This document shows, in pieces, positions 23,841 through 31,403 of a stretch of DNA of 32,246 nucleotides. The stretch comes from Chloroflexota bacterium (GTDB taxonomy: Bacteria; Chloroflexota; Limnocylindria; Limnocylindrales; CSP1-4): assembly GCA_003141455.1 (NCBI GenBank), contig PLMA01000031.1, positions 3,737-35,982 of the forward strand, written 5' to 3'. Position numbers and translations under genes: made by a program. Under the pieces are notes generated by a model. That model worked only from the letters and a program-made list of their open reading frames with translations, was not told the DNA's origin and did not search any database. The number at the start of each line of letters is the position of its first letter. Within the stretch, counting starts at the first letter, position 1.

Positions 23841-24128
23841 ATGGAGATGCAGGGCCGCTCGGAGGAGCAGCGCGACGACCTCGTGGAGCAGGTTGCGCGC
23901 GAGATCCAGTTGCGCGGCTTGACCGTTCCCGCCGTCCTGTTTCTGCAGGCCAGCCGCCCGTACCGTCCTCTTGGCAGCAGCGCCATGGTCTTCTTCGACC
24001 CCATCCTGCGCGGCGTCTTCGGTGGCGAAGTGCCGGTTGCCAACGAGATCCTGGCAGACGACCTCGGTATCGAGCAGCTCATCGAGCGGCTGCAGGATCC
24101 GGACGAGGAGATCGCCTGGGACGCCTGA
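23841..24128 (+). CDS. Conserved-looking 95-aa hypothetical protein
   Basis: I do not recognise an enzyme family. The protein is 95 aa: an acidic, helical N-terminus (SEEQRDDLVEQVAREIQLRG), a central hydrophobic segment with LTVPAVLFLQASRPYRPLG and SSAMVFFDPILRGVFGG, and an acidic helical end (ANEILADDLGIEQLIERL). The middle could be an amphipathic or single membrane-associated helix pair. It starts at ATG 23841; a TTG directly in front would add one residue. It lies 42 nt after alr and 38 nt before the MutL-family gene. Its overall look recalls small proteins found beside MutL-type genes in Chloroflexota, from memory only. Confidence 0.75.
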   Translation: MEMQGRSEEQRDDLVEQVAREIQLRGLTVPAVLFLQASRPYRPLGSSAMVFFDPILRGVFGGEVPVANEILADDLGIEQLIERLQDPDEEIAWDA

Positions 24129-24131
24129 ACG

Positions 24132-24160
24132 GCGACAGCGAAGATGGAGCCGGGTAGCAT
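24132..24160 (+). promoter_or_regulatory. Candidate promoter for the MutL-family gene, leaderless
   Basis: GCGACA at 24132-24137 and TAGCAT at 24155-24160 are 17 nt apart, each matching four of six consensus positions. The GTG start of the next gene begins 6 nt after the -10 box, where transcription would be expected to begin. No ribosome binding site fits in the 38-nt gap at a good distance, which is consistent with a leaderless mRNA. Confidence 0.5.
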
Positions 24161-24166
24161 AGCCGG

Positions 24167-26104
24167 GTGACCAGCCAGCCTCGAGCTTTCTTCACCCTCG
24201 ACCTCGGCTCGGCTACCACCTCGGCGGCCCTGGTGGGGCACGTTGGCGGCCGATGGCGCCTGATCGCTCACACCTCCGCGCCCGCATGTCTGGATGTCGA
24301 GGGAGTCCTCGTCGGCCTGCTGGGCCGGATCGAGCTCACCGATCCAAAGCTGCTCGCGGAGTTGGCCGGCGTCGAGCGGCCCACACTCACCACTCTCGCA
24401 GCCACGTGGCCGCGTCTCGAAGCCCGCACGACGCCCCAGCGCCGCATCGCCGTCCTGGCGGGATCGCGCCGGCAGCGGCGACGCCTCGAGGAGGCGGCGC
24501 TGAGGGCAGGCTGGCTCGTGGTCGGCGGCAGCGCCGACGAGGCGGACCTGGTGGCTCTGAGCCGCATGGTTCTCTCCACTCGAACAGCGGCCGTCCTTCT
24601 GGGCGCGGACCGCTCTCCGGCCGGCGACGAACGACGCCACTTGCCGGATCTGGCGGCGCTGGCGGCCGCCGCCAAGCGCCTGCGGCCCGAGCTGACGGTG
24701 ATCCTGGCAGGCGGCGCGGCCGCCTTCGAAGCGACCTTCGCCGGCGCCACGGAAACCGGCCCCGGTCATGACCTCGCGGCGGACCCGGAGAGCGGGCGCG
24801 CGCCGGTGGTTGCGGAGGCTGCGGTGCGGGCCACGGAGGCCGCCGATCCGGTCGAAGCGGTTCCGCCTCAGGCAGCAGCCCAGCCAGAAGGCGTCGATCT
24901 AGGATCGGAGGCGACCGACTGGGTTGCCGACGTGCCGGCGCCCGAAGACAAGGTGGAGGGCCAATCCAAGGCGCCAGAGGCGCCGCCGGCCGGCGACGTT
25001 CCAGCTCCGCCCGTCCTCGCGGCCGTGCGCGACTCGGCCGCCTCCACGAACGACTTCGATCACAGCGTCTCGCCGCAGATCCTGCTCGCGCCGGACGCCG
25101 GTGCCGGAGAGCCCGCCGGAGCCGCGCTCCAGCAAGTGCTCGAGGGTCTGCGGGCCTTGCCCAACGACAGTCGGCTCGGCGTCGCGAGGTCGATCGGTTC
25201 GCTCGCTTACGTGCTCGACCGTGCCGTGGAGGTCGTCGAGGTCGGTCTCCAAGGCGGCCTCCGGGCCCGGTCGGAGCCGATCGGCGGGGGCCATTCCGCG
25301 GTCCTCTCGTCGCACGCCTGCTTTGCCAACGCGTCGTTCTCGCCGGCGGACCCTTCAGAGGAAGTCATCGACAGCGTCTTCGCCTGGTCGACGACCGCGC
25401 TCGATCGGCACCGCCTGACCGATCGACTCCACGACCTCCGCCTCGTGCCCTGGGGCGACGCCGACGGCGATGGGGCGGGCTTCCGCCTGGCCGCCGCCAA
25501 GGCGGCCTTCTCACGCCTAATCGACGCCACGACCGAACTGACCGCCTATCCCATGCCCGACCTGATCGTGGCTGCCGGCGGGATCTTCGCTTCGCTCCCT
25601 CCTTCGGTAGTCGCGCTCGCCATGGCGGACCTCGGCCGCCGCCCGGGAATCAGTCAGCTCGTTTGCGACGAGGCCCGCATGCTTGGGCCGTTGGGCGCCG
25701 TCGAAGACGAGGCCGAGCGGCGCCGGCTGCTGGCCAACCTCGCCGACGACATCCTCATGCCGCTCGGCTGCCTCGTCCTTCCGGCCGGAGTCAAGTCCGG
25801 CCGAACCGCGGGTCAGCTGCGTCTGCAGGGGATCGACACGATCTCCGAGATTGAGCTCCACCCCGGCGCCATCCAGGTGGTCGACCTGCCGCCCGGTCGA
25901 ACTGCCAAGGCCGAATTCGAGTTCCGAGACAGCGTCCGTCTGGGCACGCGCGGCCACCACTTCAGCGTGGACGTGGGCGGTGGCCTGTGTGGGCTGTTCG
26001 TCGACCTTCGCGACATTCCGCTTCGGATGTCGGATCGGGCCGAGTCCAGGCGCGCCGCGCTCGATGCGTGGCAGCGGGGCATGTGGCCGGGTATCGACGA
26101 ATGA
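24167..26104 (+). CDS. GlmL/MutL-family ASKHA protein
   Basis: This 645-aa protein belongs, as far as I can recognise, to the GlmL/MutL family of ASKHA-fold ATPase-like proteins, first named for genes beside adenosylcobalamin-dependent glutamate mutase. The opening AFFTLDLGSATTSAALVG is a phosphate-1-type loop. ELTVILAGGAAAFEA and PDLIVAAGGIFASLPP are further nucleotide-fold segments, then LVCDEARMLGPLGAV. The C-terminus GGGLCGLFVDLRDIPL followed by a short helix is conserved-looking. Residues about 200-290 are a low-complexity Ala/Pro/Glu linker. The start is GTG 24167. No glutamate mutase subunits are nearby, and glmS here is the amino-sugar enzyme, so the substrate system is unknown. Confidence 0.8.
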   Translation: MTSQPRAFFTLDLGSATTSAALVGHVGGRWRLIAHTSAPACLDVEGVLVGLLGRIELTDPKLLAELAGVERPTLTTLAATWPRLEARTTPQRRIAVLAGSRRQRRRLEEAALRAGWLVVGGSADEADLVALSRMVLSTRTAAVLLGADRSPAGDERRHLPDLAALAAAAKRLRPELTVILAGGAAAFEATFAGATETGPGHDLAADPESGRAPVVAEAAVRATEAADPVEAVPPQAAAQPEGVDLGSEATDWVADVPAPEDKVEGQSKAPEAPPAGDVPAPPVLAAVRDSAASTNDFDHSVSPQILLAPDAGAGEPAGAALQQVLEGLRALPNDSRLGVARSIGSLAYVLDRAVEVVEVGLQGGLRARSEPIGGGHSAVLSSHACFANASFSPADPSEEVIDSVFAWSTTALDRHRLTDRLHDLRLVPWGDADGDGAGFRLAAAKAAFSRLIDATTELTAYPMPDLIVAAGGIFASLPPSVVALAMADLGRRPGISQLVCDEARMLGPLGAVEDEAERRRLLANLADDILMPLGCLVLPAGVKSGRTAGQLRLQGIDTISEIELHPGAIQVVDLPPGRTAKAEFEFRDSVRLGTRGHHFSVDVGGGLCGLFVDLRDIPLRMSDRAESRRAALDAWQRGMWPGIDE

Positions 26105-27333
26105 GCGTCGTCGAGCGCCCGTCGGGTCCCGATATCGCCGCGGCGTTGGCTCGCGTTGCCACCCGGCGGATCCTGGTCTTCTCGCCCACGATCCACTTCC
26201 GGCTGTCTCCGGGCGATCGGGCGCTGGTGGCGCCCGGCGAGTCCGTCTCCACCGGGACGCCGATCGCCGAGCGGACCCCGGATGCCGAACTGGTCGATGC
26301 CGGACGCCTGGACAGCGAGGCGGCGTCGGGCAAGAACGGTGGGGCCGCCAGGGCGGGCAGATCGAGCCAGGATGCCGGGACCTCCGCGCTCTGGAGGGAA
26401 GGCCGGCTCGAGCCGGCCGAGCCCGTCTCTGAGAGTCGCGCCCAGATGGCCACGAAGGTCGGCGCGTGGCCCTCGGGAACGGCGCGGCAGGAGCGAAGGC
26501 GCCCGCCCGAACCCGGCAAGTGGTGGGTCGGTGGAGGCGAGCGCCGGGGCAAGTCCGGCAAGAACCGGCCCGCGCCCCGGGTCGGTGGAACGTTGCTGTT
26601 CGAGAAGCAAGGCCGCTGGCATGCCGCGGCGGGCGAGCACCATCAGATCGTGGAATCGCCCGTGGCCGGCATCGTGCGCGAGGCCCGAAACAGCGTCGAA
26701 GTCACGATCCAGGCGGCCGGTGCCGCGATCCCCGGAGCGATCGCGGCCGGGGAGCCCTCTCGGGGTTACCTCGACGTCCCGCGGCTCACCGACGGCGAGT
26801 TGTGGGCCAGCGCCCTGGACGTGGGCCGCGCCGGCGCAATCGTGGTGGCGGGAAGCCGCATCTCCGCTCAGGCGATCAGCCGCGCCCGGGCCATGTCGAT
26901 CCGCGGCCTCATCGCCGGATCCGTGGGCCAGGGCGAGCTGCGCGACCTCGAAGCCTCGCAGCTGCGGCAGAAGGCGAGCCTGGCACCGTCCGTTCCGTTC
27001 GGGCTGATCGCGCTGGACGGCCACCAGCGCCGTCCCATCGCCACTCCCGTCCTCGCCCTGCTGGCCGCCCTCTCCGGCCGCGAAGTGGCGATCGTCACCG
27101 ACCCGCCGCTGCTCATCTTCGACGTCTCCGTGGTGCCGTTGCCTGAGCTACCACCGGACTGGGTCCGGGTACGCAGCGGTATCTATGCCGGCCGGGAGGG
27201 ACGCCTCCTTGACACGGCCGGGCTCTACCGTTTCCGCTCCGGGGTCCATCTCGAGGCGGCCGTCGTCCGCTTCGTCGACGAAACGGACACGACGATCCTC
27301 CCCTTCGCCGACCTGGAGCGCTTCATCTTCTGA
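26101..27333 (+). CDS. Hypothetical protein with barrel-like and KOW-like segments
   Basis: This 410-aa protein starts at ATG 26101, overlapping the MutL-family stop (ATGA), so the two are probably made together. The N-terminus includes LSPGDRALVAPGESVSTGTPIAE, which resembles a lipoyl/barrel-sandwich hammerhead but without the modified Lys. Residues about 66-160 are basic low-complexity. A second barrel-like part reads IVESPVAGIVREARNSVEV. Then an alpha/beta part (AGAIVVAGSRISAQAISRA, REVAIVTDPPLLIFD) precedes a KOW/SH3-like end (WVRVRSGIYAGREGRLLD; ILPFADLERF). No function can be assigned; it may be a structural or scaffold partner of the upstream protein. Confidence 0.78.
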   Translation: MSVVERPSGPDIAAALARVATRRILVFSPTIHFRLSPGDRALVAPGESVSTGTPIAERTPDAELVDAGRLDSEAASGKNGGAARAGRSSQDAGTSALWREGRLEPAEPVSESRAQMATKVGAWPSGTARQERRRPPEPGKWWVGGGERRGKSGKNRPAPRVGGTLLFEKQGRWHAAAGEHHQIVESPVAGIVREARNSVEVTIQAAGAAIPGAIAAGEPSRGYLDVPRLTDGELWASALDVGRAGAIVVAGSRISAQAISRARAMSIRGLIAGSVGQGELRDLEASQLRQKASLAPSVPFGLIALDGHQRRPIATPVLALLAALSGREVAIVTDPPLLIFDVSVVPLPELPPDWVRVRSGIYAGREGRLLDTAGLYRFRSGVHLEAAVVRFVDETDTTILPFADLERFIF

Positions 27334-27432
27334 GGCGAATTCTGAGCCGATCGCGCCACAGCCGATCGCCTACGGTCATCAGCGCGCCCTCGGACTCTGC
27401 GACGAGCTTGGGCGCTATTGCCGGAGGCCGTC

Positions 27433-27464
27433 ATGTGGGCCGGACGGTCGAAACCGACCCACAT
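27433..27464 (+). promoter_or_regulatory. Imperfect stem-loop between the MutL cluster and tsaE
   Basis: Bases 27433-27439 (ATGTGGG) pair with 27458-27464 (CCCACAT), and inside, CGGT at 27445-27448 pairs with ACCG at 27453-27456 around CGAA. It lies in the 168-nt gap 27334-27501, the only large gap after 15177. No T-run follows. It could end the upstream transcript or act in a leader; I cannot tell which. Confidence 0.35.
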
Positions 27465-27485
27465 CGAGCCGCCGGGACCCGCTTT

Positions 27486-27501
27486 CGGGTAACCTCGCGG
27501 G
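27486..27501 (+). promoter_or_regulatory. 16-bp element with TAACCT -10-like box, copy 2
   Basis: This is an exact second copy of the 16-bp sequence at 13565-13580. TAACCT (27490-27495) is followed after 6 nt by the tsaE GTG at 27502, so transcription would begin at about the start codon. No ribosome binding site precedes tsaE, which supports a leaderless message. Bases 27477-27481 and 27486-27490 can also pair around CTTT, overlapping the box. No clear -35 is seen. Confidence 0.45.
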
Positions 27502-28020
27502 GTGATTGCGGGGCAGAGCCTGAAACGGAAGATCGCGACGCGCGACGGTGCGGCCACACGGGCGCTGGCCGCGGCATTGGCTGCGGAGGCGCGCCCTGGG
27601 GATCTGATCTGCTTGATCGGCGACCTGGGAGCGGGCAAGACGCAGTTCGCCAAGGGATTCGGCGCCGGATTGGGGATTACGGACACGATCGTCTCGCCGA
27701 GCTTCGTGCTGATGGCCGAATACCGCGGCCGGCTGCCGATGTTCCACATCGACCTGTACCGGCTGGCGGACGCTGCCGAGGCGATGGCGGGGGGGTTGAT
27801 CGACGAACGCCAGGCTGAGGGCGTCACGCTTGTCGAATGGGCCGAACGGCTGGCCGACGCCATGCCGGCGCAGCGGCTCGAGGTCCTGATCGACGGCACG
27901 GGCGATGATCCCCGACTGATCGAGCTGCGGGCCGAAGGCGCCGCGTATGCCCGTTACGTCGCCGCGGTGCCCGAGACCCTCGACGCGGCCGAAGACGGAT
28001 TTTCCGAGGGGGAGCGATGA
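27502..28020 (+). CDS. tsaE: tRNA t6A synthesis ATPase TsaE
   Basis: TsaE is the ATPase that works with TsaB and TsaD in making the threonylcarbamoyl modification at tRNA position 37. The 172-aa protein has Walker A GDLGAGKTQ (residues 40-48, Lys46), then VSPSFVLMAEYRG and MFHIDLYRLADAAE, and VEWAERLADAMP, all family landmarks. The start is GTG 27502 with no ribosome binding site but a TAACCT box 6 nt before it. The stop overlaps the tsaB ATG (ATGA). It opens the tsaE-tsaB-rimI-tsaD block. Confidence 0.96.
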   Translation: MIAGQSLKRKIATRDGAATRALAAALAAEARPGDLICLIGDLGAGKTQFAKGFGAGLGITDTIVSPSFVLMAEYRGRLPMFHIDLYRLADAAEAMAGGLIDERQAEGVTLVEWAERLADAMPAQRLEVLIDGTGDDPRLIELRAEGAAYARYVAAVPETLDAAEDGFSEGER

Positions 28021-28685
28021 GCGGGCGCCGATTGCTGGCGATCGACACTTCCGGAATGGACGCGCTGGTGGCGCTGGGCAAGGAGAATGGATCGCTCGTG
28101 GCCGAGCGGCGATGGGCTGCGGGCTATCGCCACGGCGAGGAGCTGCTGACCCGGATCGACGAGATGCTCAAGGGAGAGGGCGTTGCGCTGGCGGAGCTGG
28201 CCGGAGTGGTCGTGGGCACGGGGCCGGGCGCGTTCACCGGGTTGCGAGTGGGATTGGCGACGGCAAAGGCACTCGCGCGAGAGCTTGCGATTCCCATCGC
28301 CGGTGTCGCGACTTCCGAAGCCCTCCTCGAGGCGGCGGCGGTAGGCGACGGAAAGAAGGCTGTCCTTCTGCTGCCGGCCGGTCCGTCCGATCGAGTCTTC
28401 GTCGCGGATGGGGTGGCCACGCTGGTCAAGGGTGGAGAAGAACCGAAAGTCGAGCCTGGCAGTCTCCTGGTCGCGGTGGACCTGCCCGACCGCGCCCCGG
28501 CAAGGGCGCTGGTCAGGGGAGTGCAGGCGGAGGCTGGGCTTTCGACGGCCCTGCTCAAGCTCGGCGCGCGCAAGCTCGCCGCCGGCGGCGACGAAGTCGC
28601 TCTCCTCGTCCCCGAATACGTGACGCTGCCCCGAGGCGTGCCCGTGCTGAAAGGGGAGGTGCGATGGTCGCGCGACCTCCCGTAG
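28017..28685 (+). CDS. tsaB: tRNA t6A synthesis protein TsaB
   Basis: TsaB is the ASKHA-fold partner that dimerises with TsaD. This 222-aa copy starts MSGRRLLAIDTSGMDALVALG and has the signature block VVVGTGPGAFTGLRVGLATAKALA, followed by IPIAGVATSEAL. The second half is less conserved, as is usual. It overlaps tsaE by 4 nt and extends 22 nt into rimI, whose ribosome binding site AGGGGAGG (28652-28659) lies inside tsaB. Confidence 0.95.
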   Translation: MSGRRLLAIDTSGMDALVALGKENGSLVAERRWAAGYRHGEELLTRIDEMLKGEGVALAELAGVVVGTGPGAFTGLRVGLATAKALARELAIPIAGVATSEALLEAAAVGDGKKAVLLLPAGPSDRVFVADGVATLVKGGEEPKVEPGSLLVAVDLPDRAPARALVRGVQAEAGLSTALLKLGARKLAAGGDEVALLVPEYVTLPRGVPVLKGEVRWSRDLP

Positions 28686-29359
28686 CGGTCGTCATCGAAC
28701 GAATGACGGTCGACGACTTGGACGCCGTCCACTCAATCGAGCAAGATGCCTTCAGCACCCCGTGGCCTTCTCACGCCTACCGCCAGGAGCTCGAGAGCAA
28801 CCGCATGGCGCACTACATCGTGGCTCGCTGGGGCGATGAGATCGTCGGGTTCGCGGGCATGTGGCTGCTCGTGGACGAGGCCCACGTGACCACCTTTGCC
28901 ACGCGCGGGACCTGGCGCCGGCGGGGGATAGGGGAACGGCTGCTGCTCGCAATGCTGGACCTGGCTCGGGTGCGCGGAGCGCGCGAGGCTACGCTCGAGG
29001 TCCGGCCCTCGAACACCGCGGCTCGGAGGCTCTACGAGAAGTACGGGTTTCGCAACGCGGGTGTCCGCTCGCGCTACTACAGCGACAACCACGAGGACGC
29101 CCTGATCATGACCACCGAGCCGCTCGATGGCCGGGAGATGCGCGTGCGCCTGATTACGCTTCGGGAGGCGCTGGCCAGACGACCGGAGATCGAGGTGGGC
29201 CCGGATGGGCGGCCGATCGGCCAGCCGCGGGAACCCGACGGCTCGAACCGGGAGGGGTCCGGCGCCGGCGCCGCCGGCTCGACGGCCGCGTCCTCGATCC
29301 CGGGTCCGGGCGACCCGAGCATCATCCGGCCGAGCCGCGTCACGAGGAAGACGCTGTGA
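28664..29359 (+). CDS. rimI: GNAT acetyltransferase RimI with long C-terminal tail
   Basis: RimI-type enzymes acetylate protein N-termini, S18 in E. coli. The N-terminal 150 residues are a complete GNAT domain: IERMTVDDLDAVHSIEQDAF, FSTPWPSHAYRQEL, the acetyl-CoA loop RRRGIGERLLLAMLDLA and LEVRPSNTAARRLYEKYGF. The protein is 231 aa because of ~70 extra residues. Part of these (LREALARRPEIEVGPDGRP) is ordered-looking, then a Gly/Ser/Pro stretch ends SRVTRKTL. ATG 28664 follows AGGGGAGG. The true substrate is not known. Placement between tsaB and tsaD is widely conserved. Confidence 0.93.
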   Translation: MVARPPVAVVIERMTVDDLDAVHSIEQDAFSTPWPSHAYRQELESNRMAHYIVARWGDEIVGFAGMWLLVDEAHVTTFATRGTWRRRGIGERLLLAMLDLARVRGAREATLEVRPSNTAARRLYEKYGFRNAGVRSRYYSDNHEDALIMTTEPLDGREMRVRLITLREALARRPEIEVGPDGRPIGQPREPDGSNREGSGAGAAGSTAASSIPGPGDPSIIRPSRVTRKTL

Positions 29360-30417
29360 CGAGGGGTGGGCTCATCCTGGCCGTGGAGTCGAGCTGCGAC
29401 GAGACGGGGATTGCCATGGTGGAGGACGGTCGGCGGATCCTCTCGAACGTCGTCGCGAGCCAGGTGGCAATGCACGCCGCCACGGGCGGGATAGTGCCGG
29501 AGGTCGCGGCCCGGGCCCATCTGCGCTGGATCGTGCCGGTCCTCGACGAGGCGTGGTCCTCCGCCGGCGTCGCATGGGACGACGTAGCGGCAGTGGCCGT
29601 CACCCAGGGACCGGGACTGGCGGGATCGCTGCTGGTCGGGATCAACTTCGCCAAGACGCTGGCCTATGTCCACGGCAAGCCGCTCGTCCCGGTGAACCAT
29701 CTGGAGGGCCATCTCTATGCCGCTTGGCTGGCGGACGAAACACGGGATCCTCCGGAGCCGCTCTTCCCGCTGGTGGCCCTGATCGTTTCCGGCGGGCACA
29801 CGTTCCTGGTGGAGATGCGCGACCACCTGCAGTACCGGCTGCTCGGCGAGACGGTGGACGACGCGGCCGGCGAGGCGTTCGACAAGGTAGGCCGGCTGCT
29901 CGGTCTGCCGTATCCGGGCGGGCCGGCGATCATGCAGGCGGCGGCCGGGGCGGTGCGTAACGAGGTCGTGTTTCCGCGGGCCTGGCTCGGGGACTCTTTC
30001 GACTTCAGTTTCAGCGGGTTGAAGACCGCGGCGCGACGGACTATCGCCGCGGAACGGGGCGGGCAGGGGACCGAGGCCGGGGACGCGCCGCTTACCCAGG
30101 ATCGGGTAGCCGAGCTGGCGTACGGCTTCCAGGAGTCGGTGGTGGACGTGCTCGTGACGAAGACGGTGCGGGCGGCACGGGGCGCGGGTGCGCGGTCGAT
30201 CGTGCTGGGCGGCGGCGTCGCCGCCAACCGCGTCCTGCGCGATCGTCTAGCCGAAGTCGCGCGTGCCGCCGGGATTCCGCTGGTGGTGCCTCGGCCGGCG
30301 CTCTGCACGGACAACGGGGCGATGATCGGCGCCGCGGCCGCAAGACGATTCGAAGCGGGGGCGCGGGCGGGTTTGGATCTTGACGCCAGGCCTTCGATGC
30401 CGCTGGCTCGCCGGTGA
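29356..30417 (+). CDS. tsaD: tRNA N6-adenosine threonylcarbamoyltransferase TsaD
   Basis: TsaD transfers threonylcarbamoyl to A37 of ANN-decoding tRNAs. The 353-aa length is normal. Landmarks are ILAVESSCDETGIAMVEDG, GGIVPEVAARAH, the metal-binding NHLEGHLYA with His115 and His119, LIVSGGHTFLVEM, FDFSFSGLKTA and LGGGVAANRVLR. The third metal ligand is Asp319 in LCTDNGAMIGAAA. The frame is open far upstream in rimI, but the family N-terminus starts at GTG 29356, which overlaps the rimI stop (GTGA). It likewise overlaps rsmA. TsaC/Sua5, which makes the donor, is not in the window. Confidence 0.96.
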   Translation: MTRGGLILAVESSCDETGIAMVEDGRRILSNVVASQVAMHAATGGIVPEVAARAHLRWIVPVLDEAWSSAGVAWDDVAAVAVTQGPGLAGSLLVGINFAKTLAYVHGKPLVPVNHLEGHLYAAWLADETRDPPEPLFPLVALIVSGGHTFLVEMRDHLQYRLLGETVDDAAGEAFDKVGRLLGLPYPGGPAIMQAAAGAVRNEVVFPRAWLGDSFDFSFSGLKTAARRTIAAERGGQGTEAGDAPLTQDRVAELAYGFQESVVDVLVTKTVRAARGAGARSIVLGGGVAANRVLRDRLAEVARAAGIPLVVPRPALCTDNGAMIGAAAARRFEAGARAGLDLDARPSMPLARR

Positions 30418-31403
30418 GCGATTCGCCCAACGGCCGGCCAGTCGACTCGCCACTCGCCAGCGTGCGCGGCGTGGTGGGCAGCACGGCCGGAAGTAGTGTG
30501 GCCGCCGGCGGTCCATCGTCGATCCTCAAGACGCCACGCCTGGACCCGCTGAGCGTTCGCCGGCAGCTCCGCGACGAAGGACTGCGGGCTCGCCACTCGC
30601 TCTCGCAGAACTTCCTGGCCGATCCGGACGTGCTGCAGTCGATCCTCGATCTGGCAGCGCCGGAGCCGGGCAGACGGGTCTTGGAAGTTGGCCCGGGCCT
30701 GGGCATCCTGACCGGCGGGCTGCTGGCCGGGGGGGCCGCTGTGACGGCCGTGGAGCTGGATCGGCGGCTGGCGGAGCGGCTGGGCCGCCTCCACGCCGAA
30801 GCGCTCGATGCCGGCGCCCTCACCCTGGTCCAGGGGGACATCCTGGACCAGCGGATCCCCGGCCTCGTCGCGCCGCCCTACGAGGTCGTGGCCAACGTCC
30901 CATACCACATCAGCAGCCCGATCCTGCACCGCTTCCTCGGAGAGCCGCCGCGACCCGAGCGGCTCGTGCTGATGCTCCAACGGGAAGTGGCGCAGCGGAT
31001 CTCCGCCGCGCCTGGGGACATGAGCTACCTCTCCGTCTTCGTCCAATACCATGCGACGGTCAGGATCGCCTTCACCGTGCCACGCGAGGCCTTCGAGCCG
31101 GCGCCTGAAGTCGAATCGGCGGTGGTCGAAATCTGTCCGCTCGATCCACTGGGCACGAAGCCGCGCCTCTCCCGGCCGGACGAGGAGGGTCTCTGGCGGC
31201 TGGTCCAGGCGGGCTTCCGGGAGCGCCGCAAGAAGCTGCACAACGTCCTGTCGCGGCGGCTCCCCATTTCCGGTGCCGTGGTGGCGGAGGCCCTGGCGGC
31301 CAGCGCGATAGACGGCGATCGGCGACCCCAGACCCTGTCCGTTGACGAGTGGTTGGTCCTACACGCCGCCCTGGGACCGCTGCCGGGGCAGGCCGCGCAA
31401 TGA
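30414..31403 (+). CDS. rsmA: 16S rRNA dimethyladenosine transferase RsmA (KsgA)
   Basis: RsmA dimethylates two adjacent adenines in the 3' hairpin of 16S rRNA and acts as a late 30S assembly check. The SAM loop is RRVLEVGPGLGILTGGLL and the catalytic motif is NVPYHISSPILHRF (N-x-P-Y type, with His after Tyr). RHSLSQNFLADPDVL, VLMLQREVAQRISA, FEPAPEVESAVVEI and FRERRKKLHNVL are all typical. At 329 aa it carries about 45 extra N-terminal residues, Ser/Gly-rich, before the core. The GTG start overlaps tsaD, and the stop overlaps ispE (ATGA). rsmA-ispE is a common pair. Confidence 0.96.
   Translation: MSDSPNGRPVDSPLASVRGVVGSTAGSSVAAGGPSSILKTPRLDPLSVRRQLRDEGLRARHSLSQNFLADPDVLQSILDLAAPEPGRRVLEVGPGLGILTGGLLAGGAAVTAVELDRRLAERLGRLHAEALDAGALTLVQGDILDQRIPGLVAPPYEVVANVPYHISSPILHRFLGEPPRPERLVLMLQREVAQRISAAPGDMSYLSVFVQYHATVRIAFTVPREAFEPAPEVESAVVEICPLDPLGTKPRLSRPDEEGLWRLVQAGFRERRKKLHNVLSRRLPISGAVVAEALAASAIDGDRRPQTLSVDEWLVLHAALGPLPGQAAQ

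Noticed and set aside
24167..26104. Assigning glutamate mutase activity or a DNA mismatch repair MutL role
   Set aside because: The protein is of the GlmL/MutL ASKHA type, unrelated to the mismatch repair MutL. No glutamate mutase subunits are near, and the glmS gene here is the glucosamine enzyme, so neither function is supported.
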